From: Guptibacillus hwajinpoensis
GTDB lineage: Bacteria > Bacillota > Bacilli > Bacillales > Guptibacillaceae
Length of the DNA stretch: 64,000 nucleotides
NCBI RefSeq assembly: GCF_020171785.1
Contig: NZ_JAIVAE010000010.1
Coordinates: forward strand, 124,001-188,000
Direction: 5' to 3'
Shown here piece after piece: positions 25,553 to 34,119 of this stretch (positions within the stretch are counted from its first letter, which is position 1; every line of letters starts with the position of its first letter). Under the pieces are notes generated by a model, which was not told the origin of the DNA, made no database searches, and worked only from the letters and a program-made list of their open reading frames with translations. Position numbers and translations under genes: made by a program.

Positions 25553-27205
25553 ATGGAAACATGGACACAAGTATATGATCCATTTACGAACATCTGGCTA
25601 TCCGCTTTTATTGCTCTTATTCCGATTATCTTTTTCTTTCTTGCTCTTACCGCTTTTCGAATGAAAGGGCATATCGCTGCTACGGTTACAGTGATGCTCG
25701 CTATCGTGATTGCGATTCTCTTCTATGATATGCCGATTACGATGGTTGCTGCGACAACTGGTTACGGTTTTGCATTTGGCTTATGGCCAATATCTTACAT
25801 CGTAATTGGAGCTGTCTACCTTTATAAACTTTCTGTAAAAAGTGGGCAATTCGATATTATCAGGAGTTCCATTGTATCCATTACAGATGACAAACGAATC
25901 CAAATGTTGCTCGTCGCCTTTTCATTTAATGCGTTTCTTGAAGGCGCAGCTGGTTTTGGCGCACCGATTGCGATTACAGCCGCTCTTCTTGTCGGACTTG
26001 GATTCGAACCACTTAAAGCGGCTGGACTATGTTTAATCGCCAATACAGCTAGCGGCGCTTTTGGCGCAATGGGCATCCCTGTCATTGTTGCTGGTCAAGT
26101 AAGTGGACTCGCTCCAATGGAAATTGGGCAATTTCTCGGCACGTCTCTTCCCTTTATCTCTTTCACAATTCCATTCCTACTCGTCGTCATTATGGATGGT
26201 ATGAAAGGCTTGAAAGAAGTATGGCCAGCAGCTCTCGTTGCCGGTAGCACATATGCTATTACTCAATGGGCGACAGTCACATTTATTGGACCTGAACTGC
26301 CTAACATTACGTCTTCTATCGTTAGTTTAGTAGCCGTAGCTGTATTCGTGAAAATATGGCATCCAAAAACCAAGCAAAACCTTACGATTGATCCTGAAGT
26401 TGAAGCACAGCTTGCTGTTTCTCTTGACCCTGAAGCTCAGCTAACAGCTGGCCGAATTTTAAAAGCATGGTCTCCATTCATTGCTTTAACAGCAATGGTC
26501 ACAATCTGGAGTTTAAAACCTTTCAAAAATTTATTTGTAGAAGGCGGATTGCTTGAAGCAACGATCCTTCAAATTCCTGTACCTGGACTCCATAATCTCG
26601 TTATTAAAACAGCACCAATTGTCAGTGAACCAACACCATATGGGGCGATGTTGAAACTTGATCTTCTTTCAGCAACAGGAACGGCTATCTTCATCGCTGC
26701 GATCCTATCCATCTTCATTCTTAGAATGAGTCCTAAAGCAGCGCTAGAAGCTTTTGTTGAAACAGTAAAAGAACTTCAAAAGCCCGTACTTACAATTATG
26801 ATGGTGCTAGGATTTGCCTTCATTGCAAATTATAGTGGCATGAGCTCTACATTGGGTCTAGCTCTTGCTGCAAGCGGAGGTATCTTCCCATTCCTTTCTC
26901 CACTTCTAGGATGGATTGGCGTATTCTTAACAGGTTCTGTTACGTCTAACAATGCTTTATTCGGGAACTTACAACAAATTACTGCTCAACAAATTGCTGT
27001 TCTTCCGATGGTGCTAGTTGCTGCGAATACCGCGGGTGGCGTGATGGCAAAAATGCTATCTCCTCAGTCTATCGCTGTGGCCACAGGTGCGGTTGGCCTT
27101 GTAGGACGTGAAGGAGATCTCTTCCGTTTCACTCTCAAATATAGCTTCGTCTTTTTACTCATCACAGGGGGAATCACCTTTGTTCAAGCCCTTTTCATCA
27201 GTTAA
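25553..27205 (+). CDS. lctP: L-lactate permease
   Basis: A 550-residue LctP/LldP-family lactate-proton symporter with about 13 membrane segments. NAFLEGAAGFGAPIAITAALL and NTASGAFGAMGIPV are family signatures, and GSVTSNNALFGNLQ lies near the C-terminus. I start at ATG 25553 with AGAGGTGAT 6 nt upstream, rather than the in-frame GTG that lies inside that ribosome site. It forms an ldh-lctP operon as in B. subtilis and ends at a terminator. Confidence 0.93.
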   Translation: METWTQVYDPFTNIWLSAFIALIPIIFFFLALTAFRMKGHIAATVTVMLAIVIAILFYDMPITMVAATTGYGFAFGLWPISYIVIGAVYLYKLSVKSGQFDIIRSSIVSITDDKRIQMLLVAFSFNAFLEGAAGFGAPIAITAALLVGLGFEPLKAAGLCLIANTASGAFGAMGIPVIVAGQVSGLAPMEIGQFLGTSLPFISFTIPFLLVVIMDGMKGLKEVWPAALVAGSTYAITQWATVTFIGPELPNITSSIVSLVAVAVFVKIWHPKTKQNLTIDPEVEAQLAVSLDPEAQLTAGRILKAWSPFIALTAMVTIWSLKPFKNLFVEGGLLEATILQIPVPGLHNLVIKTAPIVSEPTPYGAMLKLDLLSATGTAIFIAAILSIFILRMSPKAALEAFVETVKELQKPVLTIMMVLGFAFIANYSGMSSTLGLALAASGGIFPFLSPLLGWIGVFLTGSVTSNNALFGNLQQITAQQIAVLPMVLVAANTAGGVMAKMLSPQSIAVATGAVGLVGREGDLFRFTLKYSFVFLLITGGITFVQALFIS

Positions 27206-27214
27206 CGAGTTTCT

Positions 27215-27243
27215 TAGGAGTCAGGCAGCTGGCTCCTATTTTT
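27215..27243 (+). terminator. Terminator of ldh-lctP
   Basis: TAGGAGTCAG and CTGGCTCCTA form a 10-bp stem (one G-U) followed by five T residues. Confidence 0.75.
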
Positions 27244-27348
27244 ATGATTCATTCAATATAGACGCTGATTCTCAATACATGTCCACACCATTCACTCAGT
27301 TTGTCCATATACTACTATCAGAAGACGGCTTTTTTAGGAGTGAAATAG

Positions 27349-27537
27349 ATGGGTTGTTTTATTAGAGGGCCAGTAATCATTACAAACAACAGCGGAACGG
27401 TAGTCCAGTGTGCACACACGATTTCTCCAATATCCGTAAGTAATACAGTTAGCGGATCCGGTGGGGGCAATACAGGATCATTTATGATTGTAAATAATTT
27501 CTATAGCGTTGCAAAAGGAATAAAGTTCGGACAATAG
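27349..27537 (+). CDS. Spore germination protein, GerPA/GerPF family
   Basis: A 62-residue protein with the GerPA/PF pattern: GPVIITNNSGTVVQ, then TISPISVSNTVSGSGGGNTGSF and an N-rich stretch. These small proteins affect access of germinants through the spore coat. It begins at ATG 27349, 8 nt after AGGAG, and stands alone rather than in a gerPABCDEF operon. A terminator follows. It is probably made in the mother cell late in sporulation (inference). Confidence 0.7.
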   Translation: MGCFIRGPVIITNNSGTVVQCAHTISPISVSNTVSGSGGGNTGSFMIVNNFYSVAKGIKFGQ

Positions 27538-27563
27538 GTATCATTATCCTTTTTATGAAGTAA

Positions 27564-27590
27564 AGCCAATCGATTAACGATTGGTTTTTT
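27564..27590 (+). terminator. Terminator after the GerP-like gene
   Basis: AGCCAATCG-ATTAA-CGATTGGTT followed by a run of T. Confidence 0.8.
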
Positions 27591-27671
27591 CAATTCCTTA
27601 CCTAATAAAAGTTTCGGGAGATATGCGATAATGAAGAGGACTCTAATCCAATCTGAGAGGTGGTAAGTAAC

Positions 27672-28472
27672 ATGAAGAAATTTTTCTACGGAGAGAACGA
27701 AAATCAATTTGGCGAACTACGACTTCCAGAAGGAGATGGACCTTTTCCGGTAGCAATCGTTATTCACGGCGGCTTTTGGCGAAAACCGTTCACACTTGAG
27801 ATCATGAGAGAAGTGGCGGAAGATTTAACAGCGAGTGGGTTTGCCACGTGGAACATTGAATACCGTCGGACAGGACAAGAAGGCGGAGGTTATCCAGGAA
27901 CACTTACAGATGCCGCAGAAGCAACTGACTACATAAGGACACTTGCAGAATCCTATCCGCTCGATCTAAATAAAGTGGTTACGATTGGACATTCAGCTGG
28001 GGGCCATCTTGCTACATGGATTGCTGCGCGTCACCGTATAGATAAGAATAGTGAGTTATTCATTACAGACACACCTCTTCTTATTCACGGAGTGGTTAGC
28101 CTTGCTGGTGTGAACGACCTTGAGATGATGCATGGTGTGCATGAGTACAGAGATCAAGTCCTCTCTCTTGAACCAAATAATCCTACTGCAGAACTATTAG
28201 GCGGTTCGCCTAAAGAATATCCAGAGCGCTATAAAAATGCTTCTCCTGTGGAACTTCTTCCACTTGGTGTTCAACAAATTCTCGTTCATGGTGCGCTAGA
28301 CATTAATGTTCCGATCGGGATTAGTGATTACTACCAGCGCGAAGCTGAAGGCGAAGGCGATTTTGTTAAACTTATCGAACTCCCCTCAGCAGAACACTTT
28401 GTGCTGACCGATACGAATTCATTTGCATGGGAAACAATTAAGGAAGAACTTTCACTTTTAGTCGAATATTAA
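27672..28472 (+). CDS. Alpha/beta-hydrolase (BD-FAE/esterase type)
   Basis: A 266-residue hydrolase. VIHGGFWRKPF is the HGG oxyanion motif of the hormone-sensitive-lipase/BD-FAE group, GHSAGGHLATW carries the nucleophile Ser, LVHGALDINVPIG the acid, and EHFVL the catalytic His. Kynurenine formamidase-like and arylesterase-like proteins share this layout. The start ATG 27672 has AGAGGTGG upstream; the in-frame GTG lies inside the ribosome site. Monocistronic, ending at a strong terminator. Confidence 0.8.
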   Translation: MKKFFYGENENQFGELRLPEGDGPFPVAIVIHGGFWRKPFTLEIMREVAEDLTASGFATWNIEYRRTGQEGGGYPGTLTDAAEATDYIRTLAESYPLDLNKVVTIGHSAGGHLATWIAARHRIDKNSELFITDTPLLIHGVVSLAGVNDLEMMHGVHEYRDQVLSLEPNNPTAELLGGSPKEYPERYKNASPVELLPLGVQQILVHGALDINVPIGISDYYQREAEGEGDFVKLIELPSAEHFVLTDTNSFAWETIKEELSLLVEY

Positions 28473-28478
28473 AATAAG

Positions 28479-28508
28479 CGAAAAGCCGGGGAGCGCCCCG
28501 GCTTTTCG
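28479..28508. terminator. Bidirectional terminator
   Basis: CGAAAAGCCGGGG-AGCG-CCCCGGCTTTTCG is a perfect 13-bp stem between the esterase and hxlR genes. Confidence 0.9.
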
Positions 28509-28515
28509 TTTATTT

Positions 28516-28878
28516 CTATACAGACTCTTTCGTCTCAATCGGTTTGCCAAGGACGTTCTGATTGTAATTCTTCCCCCACTCATACATGGAGTCGAGTATA
28601 GGCATTAATGTTTCACCTTGCTCGGTAAGGGAATACTCTACTTTCGGAGGGACAACAGGGTATACTTCTCGATGTACGATTTGGTCGTCTTCTAATTCTC
28701 GTAGCTGGTTCACTAGCATTCGCTGTGTAATTCCCGGCATTAGTGACTTTAGCTCACCAAATCGCTTCGTTCCCTGCTTGCCTAAATGCCATAAGATAAG
28801 CATTTTCCATTTGCCTCCGATAACCGCAAGCGTTAATTCTTTTTCACAGTAAAATGTTTTATCCTGGGTACGTGACAT
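28516..28878 (-). CDS. hxlR: HxlR-family transcriptional regulator
   Basis: A 120-residue winged-helix regulator: [38 protein letters not shown] and [10 protein letters not shown] are HxlR-family landmarks, and a Cys near residue 11 is at the usual position. The start is ATG 28878, 5 nt after GGAGGTGAT. It diverges from hxlAB, as in B. subtilis, where HxlR activates those genes in response to formaldehyde. Confidence 0.88.
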   Translation of the reverse strand: MSRTQDKTFYCEKELTLAVIGGKWKMLILWHLGKQGTKRFGELKSLMPGITQRMLVNQLRELEDDQIVHREVYPVVPPKVEYSLTEQGETLMPILDSMYEWGKNYNQNVLGKPIETKESV

Positions 28879-28913
28879 ACGCATCACCTCCGTTTAAGCC
28901 CAGTATAACTCAT

Positions 28914-28990
28914 AGTATACTTTTTGACACTATGTAAGTTTAATGTGCGTACTTACATTAATAGGTAGTAAGCAGTATACTTGCTACTAC
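28914..28990. promoter_or_regulatory. hxlR-hxlA intergenic control region with paired palindromes
   Basis: AGTATACTT occurs twice, at 28914 and 28974, 60 bp apart. The second lies inside a 26-bp near-palindrome (28965-28990, arms GTAGTA...TACTAC around GTATAC). These are candidate HxlR operators in the divergent promoter region. No clean -35/-10 pair was assigned to hxlA. Confidence 0.5.
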
Positions 28991-29062
28991 ACCAACAGAT
29001 CGATTATATTGGTGTCGGACAAGAGAGAGAAAGAAAAAATATGGACTGGGAGTGAAAGCATT

Positions 29063-29692
29063 ATGAAATTACAGCTAGCATTAGATTTGGTAAACACAGA
29101 AGAAGGTATTGAACTAGTGAAAGAAGTTCAGGAGCATATTGATATCGTTGAAATCGGTACGCCGATCGTCATCAATGAAGGTCTTCGTGCTGTCAAAGAT
29201 ATGAAAGCAGCATTCCCTAACCTTGAAGTTCTTGCAGACCTTAAAATTATGGATGCTGCAGGTTATGAAGTTATGAAAGCATCTGAATCTAACGCAGATA
29301 TCATCACAATTCTTGGTGCTGCTGAAGATGAATCAATCAAAGGTGCTGTTGAAGAAGCGAAGAAACAAGGTAAGGAAATCCTTGTCGATATGATGGCAGT
29401 GAAAGATCTCGCAACTCGTGCGAAAGAAGTAGACGCACTTGGCGTTGACTATATTTGTGTCCACACTGGATACGATCTTCAAGCAAAAGGCCAGAATTCT
29501 TTCGAAGACCTTGAAACAATTAAAGGCGTCGTAAAGAACGCGAAAACAGCAATCGCTGGTGGCATTAAGCTTGATTCTCTTGAAGAAGTTGTAAAAGTAC
29601 AACCAGACCTTGTCATCGTAGGTGGCGGTATTACTGGTGAAGACGATAAAAAAGCCGTTGCATCAAAAATGCAAAAGCTCATTAAAGGATAA
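29063..29692 (+). CDS. hxlA: 3-Hexulose-6-phosphate synthase
   Basis: A 209-residue TIM-barrel enzyme of the OMP-decarboxylase superfamily that condenses formaldehyde with ribulose-5-phosphate. The MKLQLALDLV start and the D59-x-K61-x2-D64 catalytic motif in VLADLKIMDAAGYE are clear. The ATG at 29063 has GGGAGTG upstream. It is the first gene of the hxlAB ribulose monophosphate pathway pair, whose role in non-methylotrophic Bacilli is formaldehyde detoxification. Confidence 0.93.
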   Translation: MKLQLALDLVNTEEGIELVKEVQEHIDIVEIGTPIVINEGLRAVKDMKAAFPNLEVLADLKIMDAAGYEVMKASESNADIITILGAAEDESIKGAVEEAKKQGKEILVDMMAVKDLATRAKEVDALGVDYICVHTGYDLQAKGQNSFEDLETIKGVVKNAKTAIAGGIKLDSLEEVVKVQPDLVIVGGGITGEDDKKAVASKMQKLIKG

Positions 29693-29699
29693 TACGACT

Positions 29700-30254
29700 A
29701 TGCAGACTACTCACTATTTAGCTGAAATTATTGATGAGCTAAATCGTTCAGTAGATCTCATTGCTGACGAAGAGGCTGAACAGCTCGCCAATGAAATACT
29801 AGGAGCCAACAAAGTATTCGTTGCTGGCGGGGGCCGATCTGGCTTTATGGCAAAGTCCTTTGCCATGCGTATGATGCATATGGGCATTGACGCTTACGTT
29901 GTTGGCGAAACAGTCACACCTACCTTTGAAGAAGGTGATCTCATCATCATTGGATCAGGTTCTGGTGAAACGAAGCAGCTCGTCTCTATTGCGAAGAAAG
30001 CTGCGAACATTGGTGGAAAAATTGCGGGTGTTACAATTAATCCTAACTCTACAATTGGTGAATTAGCAGATATTATCGTAACATTACCAGGCTCTCCCAA
30101 AGATCAGTCTGGTGAGTACGAAACCATTCAACCAATGGGATCGTTATTCGAACAAACCCTTTTGCTTTTCTATGATGCAATTATTTTGCGATTCATGGAA
30201 AAGAAAGGTTTAGATACGAATAAAATGTATGGGAAACATGCGAATTTAGAGTAG
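29700..30254 (+). CDS. hxlB: 6-Phospho-3-hexuloisomerase
   Basis: A 184-residue SIS-domain isomerase (VFVAGGGRSGFMAKSFAMR, then IIIGSGSGETKQLVSIAKKA) converting hexulose-6-phosphate to fructose-6-phosphate. It starts 7 nt after hxlA, with AAAGGAT inside the end of hxlA, so translation is coupled. It is followed by a terminator. Confidence 0.93.
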   Translation: MQTTHYLAEIIDELNRSVDLIADEEAEQLANEILGANKVFVAGGGRSGFMAKSFAMRMMHMGIDAYVVGETVTPTFEEGDLIIIGSGSGETKQLVSIAKKAANIGGKIAGVTINPNSTIGELADIIVTLPGSPKDQSGEYETIQPMGSLFEQTLLLFYDAIILRFMEKKGLDTNKMYGKHANLE

Positions 30255-30263
30255 CATTTCTTT

Positions 30264-30306
30264 AAGTCCCCAAATCTCTATAATGAGATTTTGGGGGCTT
30301 TTTTTG
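30264..30306 (+). terminator. Terminator of hxlAB
   Basis: AGTCCCCAAATCTC and GAGATTTTGGGGGCT form a long stem followed by seven T residues. Confidence 0.85.
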
Positions 30307-30384
30307 TGTTATTCGTATCCTTTTCTTTTGAAGCTATCACGATTATAATTAGAAAGGAATTTTTTGAGAAACGAGGTAGAATGA

Positions 30385-31038
30385 TTGAAAAAACTAAATA
30401 CCCTGCTCTTTGCTTTATTGAGTGCAAGTTTTGCAATTATCATCTTTCTAACAGGAAGCATCCTACAAAATGTCTCATTCACATTTGATCAAACCATTTA
30501 TGAGTTTCTTAGAAGCACTCTTTTAACTGATTGGGTACATGGACTTGAGCTACTCTCTATCACAGCATCTAAACCAGCGATTATAAGTATTTCCCTACTA
30601 ACGATGGTGATCTTGTGGCTCCGAACAAGAGATTATGCGGGCATCATTGCAGTATTCGTCTTTGTATTGGTTGGAAATGTTTTGAACAAGCTGATTAAGA
30701 ATTGGACACAGAGGGAACGACCAGCAATGAATGGGGTTGAGGAAGGCTATAGCTTTCCAAGTGGGCATGTAATGATCGGATTCATTATGTATGGCTTGAT
30801 TATCTATTTGATTTATCATCACTCTCCTCATCCATTATTAAAAACCATTAGCTTAATCTTAGGTACGTTATTACTTATAATCATTGGCATAAGTCGTATC
30901 GCTACAGGAGAACACTATGCAACAGATGTTGTAGCTGGTTATGCTTTTGGAGCAATCATTTTAGTGATTGCCGTGAAAGTCCATCAATCTATCGTTCAAG
31001 GCCGAAGAGCAAAACAACAAGTGGACACAAGTTTTTAG
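30385..31038 (+). CDS. PAP2-family membrane phosphatase
   Basis: A 217-residue integral membrane phosphatase with all three PAP2 motifs: K105-x6-RP (KNWTQRERP), P125-SGH128, and S170-R-x5-H177-x3-D181. Such enzymes dephosphorylate undecaprenyl pyrophosphate or phosphatidylglycerophosphate/phosphatidic acid (BcrC, PgpB, YodM types). The start is TTG, preceded by GAGGT; the nearby ATG is in another frame. About six membrane helices. Substrate not determinable here. Confidence 0.88.
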   Translation: MKKLNTLLFALLSASFAIIIFLTGSILQNVSFTFDQTIYEFLRSTLLTDWVHGLELLSITASKPAIISISLLTMVILWLRTRDYAGIIAVFVFVLVGNVLNKLIKNWTQRERPAMNGVEEGYSFPSGHVMIGFIMYGLIIYLIYHHSPHPLLKTISLILGTLLLIIIGISRIATGEHYATDVVAGYAFGAIILVIAVKVHQSIVQGRRAKQQVDTSF

Positions 31039-31068
31039 AACGATTTTTCCTAATATCCCCAACAAACC

Positions 31069-31120
31069 CATGACATTTATCATGGTTATGTCCTGACGTT
31101 TGTGTCTTACACCATGACAC
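31069..31120 (+). promoter_or_regulatory. Candidate DesR-binding region upstream of des
   Basis: TGACAT and ATGTC form an imperfect inverted repeat at 31071-31092, and GTGTC and GACAC form another at 31102-31120, 60-110 bp upstream of the desaturase start. DesR is expected to bind inverted repeats in this zone; the assignment rests on position and symmetry only. Confidence 0.4.
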
Positions 31121-31180
31121 TCGATCCTCTATCATTAGGCTTAACGTTATTTCAACTCTGCCTAACAAAGGGGTAACCAT

Positions 31181-32239
31181 ATGAATGAACAAAAACAAAA
31201 ACAAAAAGAATTGAAAAAAAGTGTATCAACTTTCGCAAAACCCGACACGGTCGTAGGGGTACGACAGCTTTTGAACACCCTTCTTCCATTCTTATTGCTA
31301 TGGTTTCTCGCTTACCAGAGCTTAAGCGTTTCTGCCTGGCTAGCCGTTCCACTTGCAATGATTGCAGGAGGATTTGTTGTTCGAATCTTTATCATTTTTC
31401 ACGACTGTACGCACGGTTCCTTCTTCAAAAGTCAAAAAGCAAACCGGATTGTTGGGACAATCTCTGGCGTCATCACACTCTTTCCTTTTGAAAAATGGAA
31501 ACGTGAGCATAACATCCACCATGCAACGAGCGGTAACTTAGATAAGCGCGGAACAGGTGACATCTGGGTGATGACGGTTGAAGAGTATGCCCAAGCTTCC
31601 TTTTGGGGTAGACTTGCTTACCGTCTCTACCGTAACCCGATTGTGATGTTTGGTCTTGGCCCAATTTACTTGTTCCTTATCGCTAATCGTTTCAATCGTA
31701 AAGATGCGAAACGTAAAGAACGTATGAGCACCTATATTACAAATGCATCCATTGTAGCGATTTATTCTCTTTTGATTCTCGCGATTGGATGGGAAGCGTT
31801 TCTCATTATTCAGCTACCAATTCTTTATGTTGCAGGGTCACTTGGAATTTGGTTGTTTTATGTACAACACCAATTTGAGGACTCTTATTATGAAGATGAA
31901 ACAGAATGGGATTTTGTAAAAGCTGCGGTTGATGGTAGTTCTTATTACAAGCTTCCAAAAATCCTTCAATGGGTATCCGGGAGCATCGGGTATCACCATG
32001 TACATCACTTAAGCCCAAGAGTTCCTAACTATCATCTTGAGAAAGCGCATGAATCTACGCCACCATTGCATAAGGCGACGACAATTACGTTGTTATCAAG
32101 TCTTGAATCAATTCGATTCCGTCTCTATGATACAAAGAACAAAACATTTGTTACCTTTAAAGAGGTAAAACCCCTTCTTAAAAACCCTGGCAAACTTGCG
32201 ATGATGAATGCTAAAAGACCAAGCTTCCAGGAAAAATAA
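31181..32239 (+). CDS. des: Acyl-lipid fatty acid desaturase (Des type)
   Basis: A 352-residue membrane desaturase with the three histidine boxes H74-DCTH78, H110-NIHH114 and H272-HVHH276 and four or more membrane helices. It introduces cis double bonds in phospholipid acyl chains to restore membrane fluidity in the cold. AAAGGGG precedes the ATG. The adjacent desK-desR pair encodes the thermosensor system that controls it. A terminator separates des from desKR. Confidence 0.92.
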   Translation: MNEQKQKQKELKKSVSTFAKPDTVVGVRQLLNTLLPFLLLWFLAYQSLSVSAWLAVPLAMIAGGFVVRIFIIFHDCTHGSFFKSQKANRIVGTISGVITLFPFEKWKREHNIHHATSGNLDKRGTGDIWVMTVEEYAQASFWGRLAYRLYRNPIVMFGLGPIYLFLIANRFNRKDAKRKERMSTYITNASIVAIYSLLILAIGWEAFLIIQLPILYVAGSLGIWLFYVQHQFEDSYYEDETEWDFVKAAVDGSSYYKLPKILQWVSGSIGYHHVHHLSPRVPNYHLEKAHESTPPLHKATTITLLSSLESIRFRLYDTKNKTFVTFKEVKPLLKNPGKLAMMNAKRPSFQEK

Positions 32240-32245
32240 CACTAC

Positions 32246-32278
32246 TGAAAAACCCATTCAGCTTGGATGGGTTTTTCA
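32246..32278 (+). terminator. Terminator between des and desK
   Basis: GAAAAACCCAT and ATGGGTTTTTC form a perfect 11-bp stem. It would limit read-through, leaving desKR to be expressed largely on its own. Confidence 0.8.
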
Positions 32279-32371
32279 ATATCTTTAAAGAGATTATACT
32301 AATGGTAGATAAGTGACATGCACATACAGATGGTATATCCTGTAACCATAGCGTTTCGAAAGGAGATCCCC

Positions 32372-33508
32372 ATGCAAAGCTGGTATCATATCATCCCTAA
32401 GAACACCGGGATCAGTTCTTATGTTTGGATTATTTTTTGTTTGCTCCCCTTCTTTTTTATTTTCAGATCATCATCGGTTATTGAAATTACAATCGGCATT
32501 TTTGTCATCCTTTTATTTTTCTTATCCTATCGACTCTCTTTCATCTCTAATAGTAAAATGGTCTATTTATGGGTCAGTATTGAAATGGCTATTAGTATCG
32601 TAATGACAATTTTATTTGGGTACGTATACTTCGCTCTATTTTTAGCGTTCTTCATTGGTAGCATTGAAAATAAAGCTGGTTTTCTCTCACTCTATATTGT
32701 TCATTTAACAACAACGATTGCCGGGACAGTCATTATTTTCTTTACACATGATGATACCTTGCTTCCACAGCTTCCGTTTATCTTCATCTGTGTGCTAGGC
32801 GTTGCTCTCCTCCCATTCACAATTCGGTACCGTAATAAGCAGCACCGCCTCGAACAGCAATTACAAAGCGCCAATGAAAAGATTTCACAATTAATGGTGA
32901 TTGAAGAAAGAGAACGAATCGCACGTGATTTACATGATACACTCGGTCAAAAGCTTTCAATGATCGGTTTAAAAAGCGATTTAGCTCGAAAATTAATCCC
33001 AGTAAAACCTGATGCAGCCATTAATGAAATCCATGACATAAGACAGACTGCAAGAACCGCATTGAAAGAAGTTCGCGAGATGGTTTCAAATATGCGGGGA
33101 GCCAGGTTAGAGGATGAATTGATTCGGGTTCAACAAATCCTACAAGCGGCGGAAATGGAGTTTCGTCTTGAAGGGAGTCCACAGCTCGAAAACACGCCAT
33201 TGCTTGCTGAAAATGTTTTAAGCATGTGTCTGAAAGAAGCCGTAACAAATATCGTCAAACATAGCCAAGCTTCATGGTGCAGGGTTCTCGTAGAACAATC
33301 CCCAACCGAAGTCCTGATCCAAGTTGAGGATAACGGTAATGGCATCCCTGAAGGAACAACGTCATTTCAAGGGCACGGACTTCAGGGGATGAGAGAACGA
33401 TTAGAGTTCGTAAACGGAACTCTTGAAATTCACTCCTCACACGGAACTACCTTAAACATTCGAGTACCAAATGTGATTCAACAAACTGAACAGGAGGGAT
33501 CGGTGTGA
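32372..33508 (+). CDS. desK: Membrane thermosensor histidine kinase
   Basis: A 378-residue kinase with four to five N-terminal membrane helices (about residues 14-150), then a coiled linker and a HisKA_3 domain with H188 in ERIARDLHDTLGQ, and an HATPase domain (DNGNGIPEG, GHGLQGMRERLE). The ATG at 32372 has AAAGGAG 6 nt upstream; an upstream in-frame ATG at 32318 lacks a ribosome site. The desR gene overlaps its end by 4 nt. Confidence 0.92.
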   Translation: MQSWYHIIPKNTGISSYVWIIFCLLPFFFIFRSSSVIEITIGIFVILLFFLSYRLSFISNSKMVYLWVSIEMAISIVMTILFGYVYFALFLAFFIGSIENKAGFLSLYIVHLTTTIAGTVIIFFTHDDTLLPQLPFIFICVLGVALLPFTIRYRNKQHRLEQQLQSANEKISQLMVIEERERIARDLHDTLGQKLSMIGLKSDLARKLIPVKPDAAINEIHDIRQTARTALKEVREMVSNMRGARLEDELIRVQQILQAAEMEFRLEGSPQLENTPLLAENVLSMCLKEAVTNIVKHSQASWCRVLVEQSPTEVLIQVEDNGNGIPEGTTSFQGHGLQGMRERLEFVNGTLEIHSSHGTTLNIRVPNVIQQTEQEGSV

Positions 33509-34104
33509 TACGCATCGTACTTGCAGAAGACCAACGTATGCTCCTAGGAGCGCTTGGCTCTCTACTCGATCTAGAAGAAGGAATGGAAGTCGTCGGCCAG
33601 GCCACAAATGGTGAAGAAGCGATCTCTTTAGTGAAAGAACTAAATCCCGATATATGTATTATGGACATTGAAATGCCACTAAAAAGCGGACTCGATGCTG
33701 CGGAAGAATTAAGTAGTGTATCGTGCAAAATCATTATTCTTACCACTTTTGCACGCGCCGGTTATTTTGAGAGAGCACGTAAAGCTGGGGTTAGTGGGTA
33801 TTTGTTAAAAGATAGTCCAAGTGATGAATTAGCTAGCTCGATTCGTAAAATCATGGAAGGTCAGCGAATTTTTGCTCCAGAGCTAGTCGATCTCGCTTTT
33901 GGAAATGAAAACCCACTAACCGAACGCGAAAAACAGGTAATCCAGCTGATGGCTGATGGTAAAAACACGAAAGATATCTCAAGCGAACTTTATATTACTC
34001 CAGGTACTGTTCGTAATTACATTTCGGTCATTCTCGATAAATTAGAAGTCACAAACCGAATCGAAGCGATCTCACGTTTTAAAGAAAAAGGCTGGTTCAA
34101 ATAA
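33505..34104 (+). CDS. desR: Response regulator for desaturase expression
   Basis: A 199-residue NarL-type regulator: receiver domain with D54 in CIMDIEMP, and a C-terminal LuxR-type helix-turn-helix (TEREKQVIQLMADGKNTKDIS). The start is GTG in a GTGA overlap with desK, with AGGAGGGA upstream. It should bind the des promoter when phosphorylated by DesK in the cold. Confidence 0.93.
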   Translation: MIRIVLAEDQRMLLGALGSLLDLEEGMEVVGQATNGEEAISLVKELNPDICIMDIEMPLKSGLDAAEELSSVSCKIIILTTFARAGYFERARKAGVSGYLLKDSPSDELASSIRKIMEGQRIFAPELVDLAFGNENPLTEREKQVIQLMADGKNTKDISSELYITPGTVRNYISVILDKLEVTNRIEAISRFKEKGWFK

Positions 34105-34119
34105 TGAACCAGCCTTTTT
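34086..34119. terminator. Bidirectional terminator
   Basis: AAAAAGGCTGGTTCA-AATAA-TGAACCAGCCTTTTT, a 15-bp perfect stem between desR and the convergent LysR gene; it overlaps the last codons of desR. Confidence 0.9.

Noticed and set aside
27108-27365. 85-codon frame after lctP
   Set aside because: It starts inside lctP in another frame, runs through the terminator at 27215-27243, and the GerP-like frame at 27349 has the better ribosome site.
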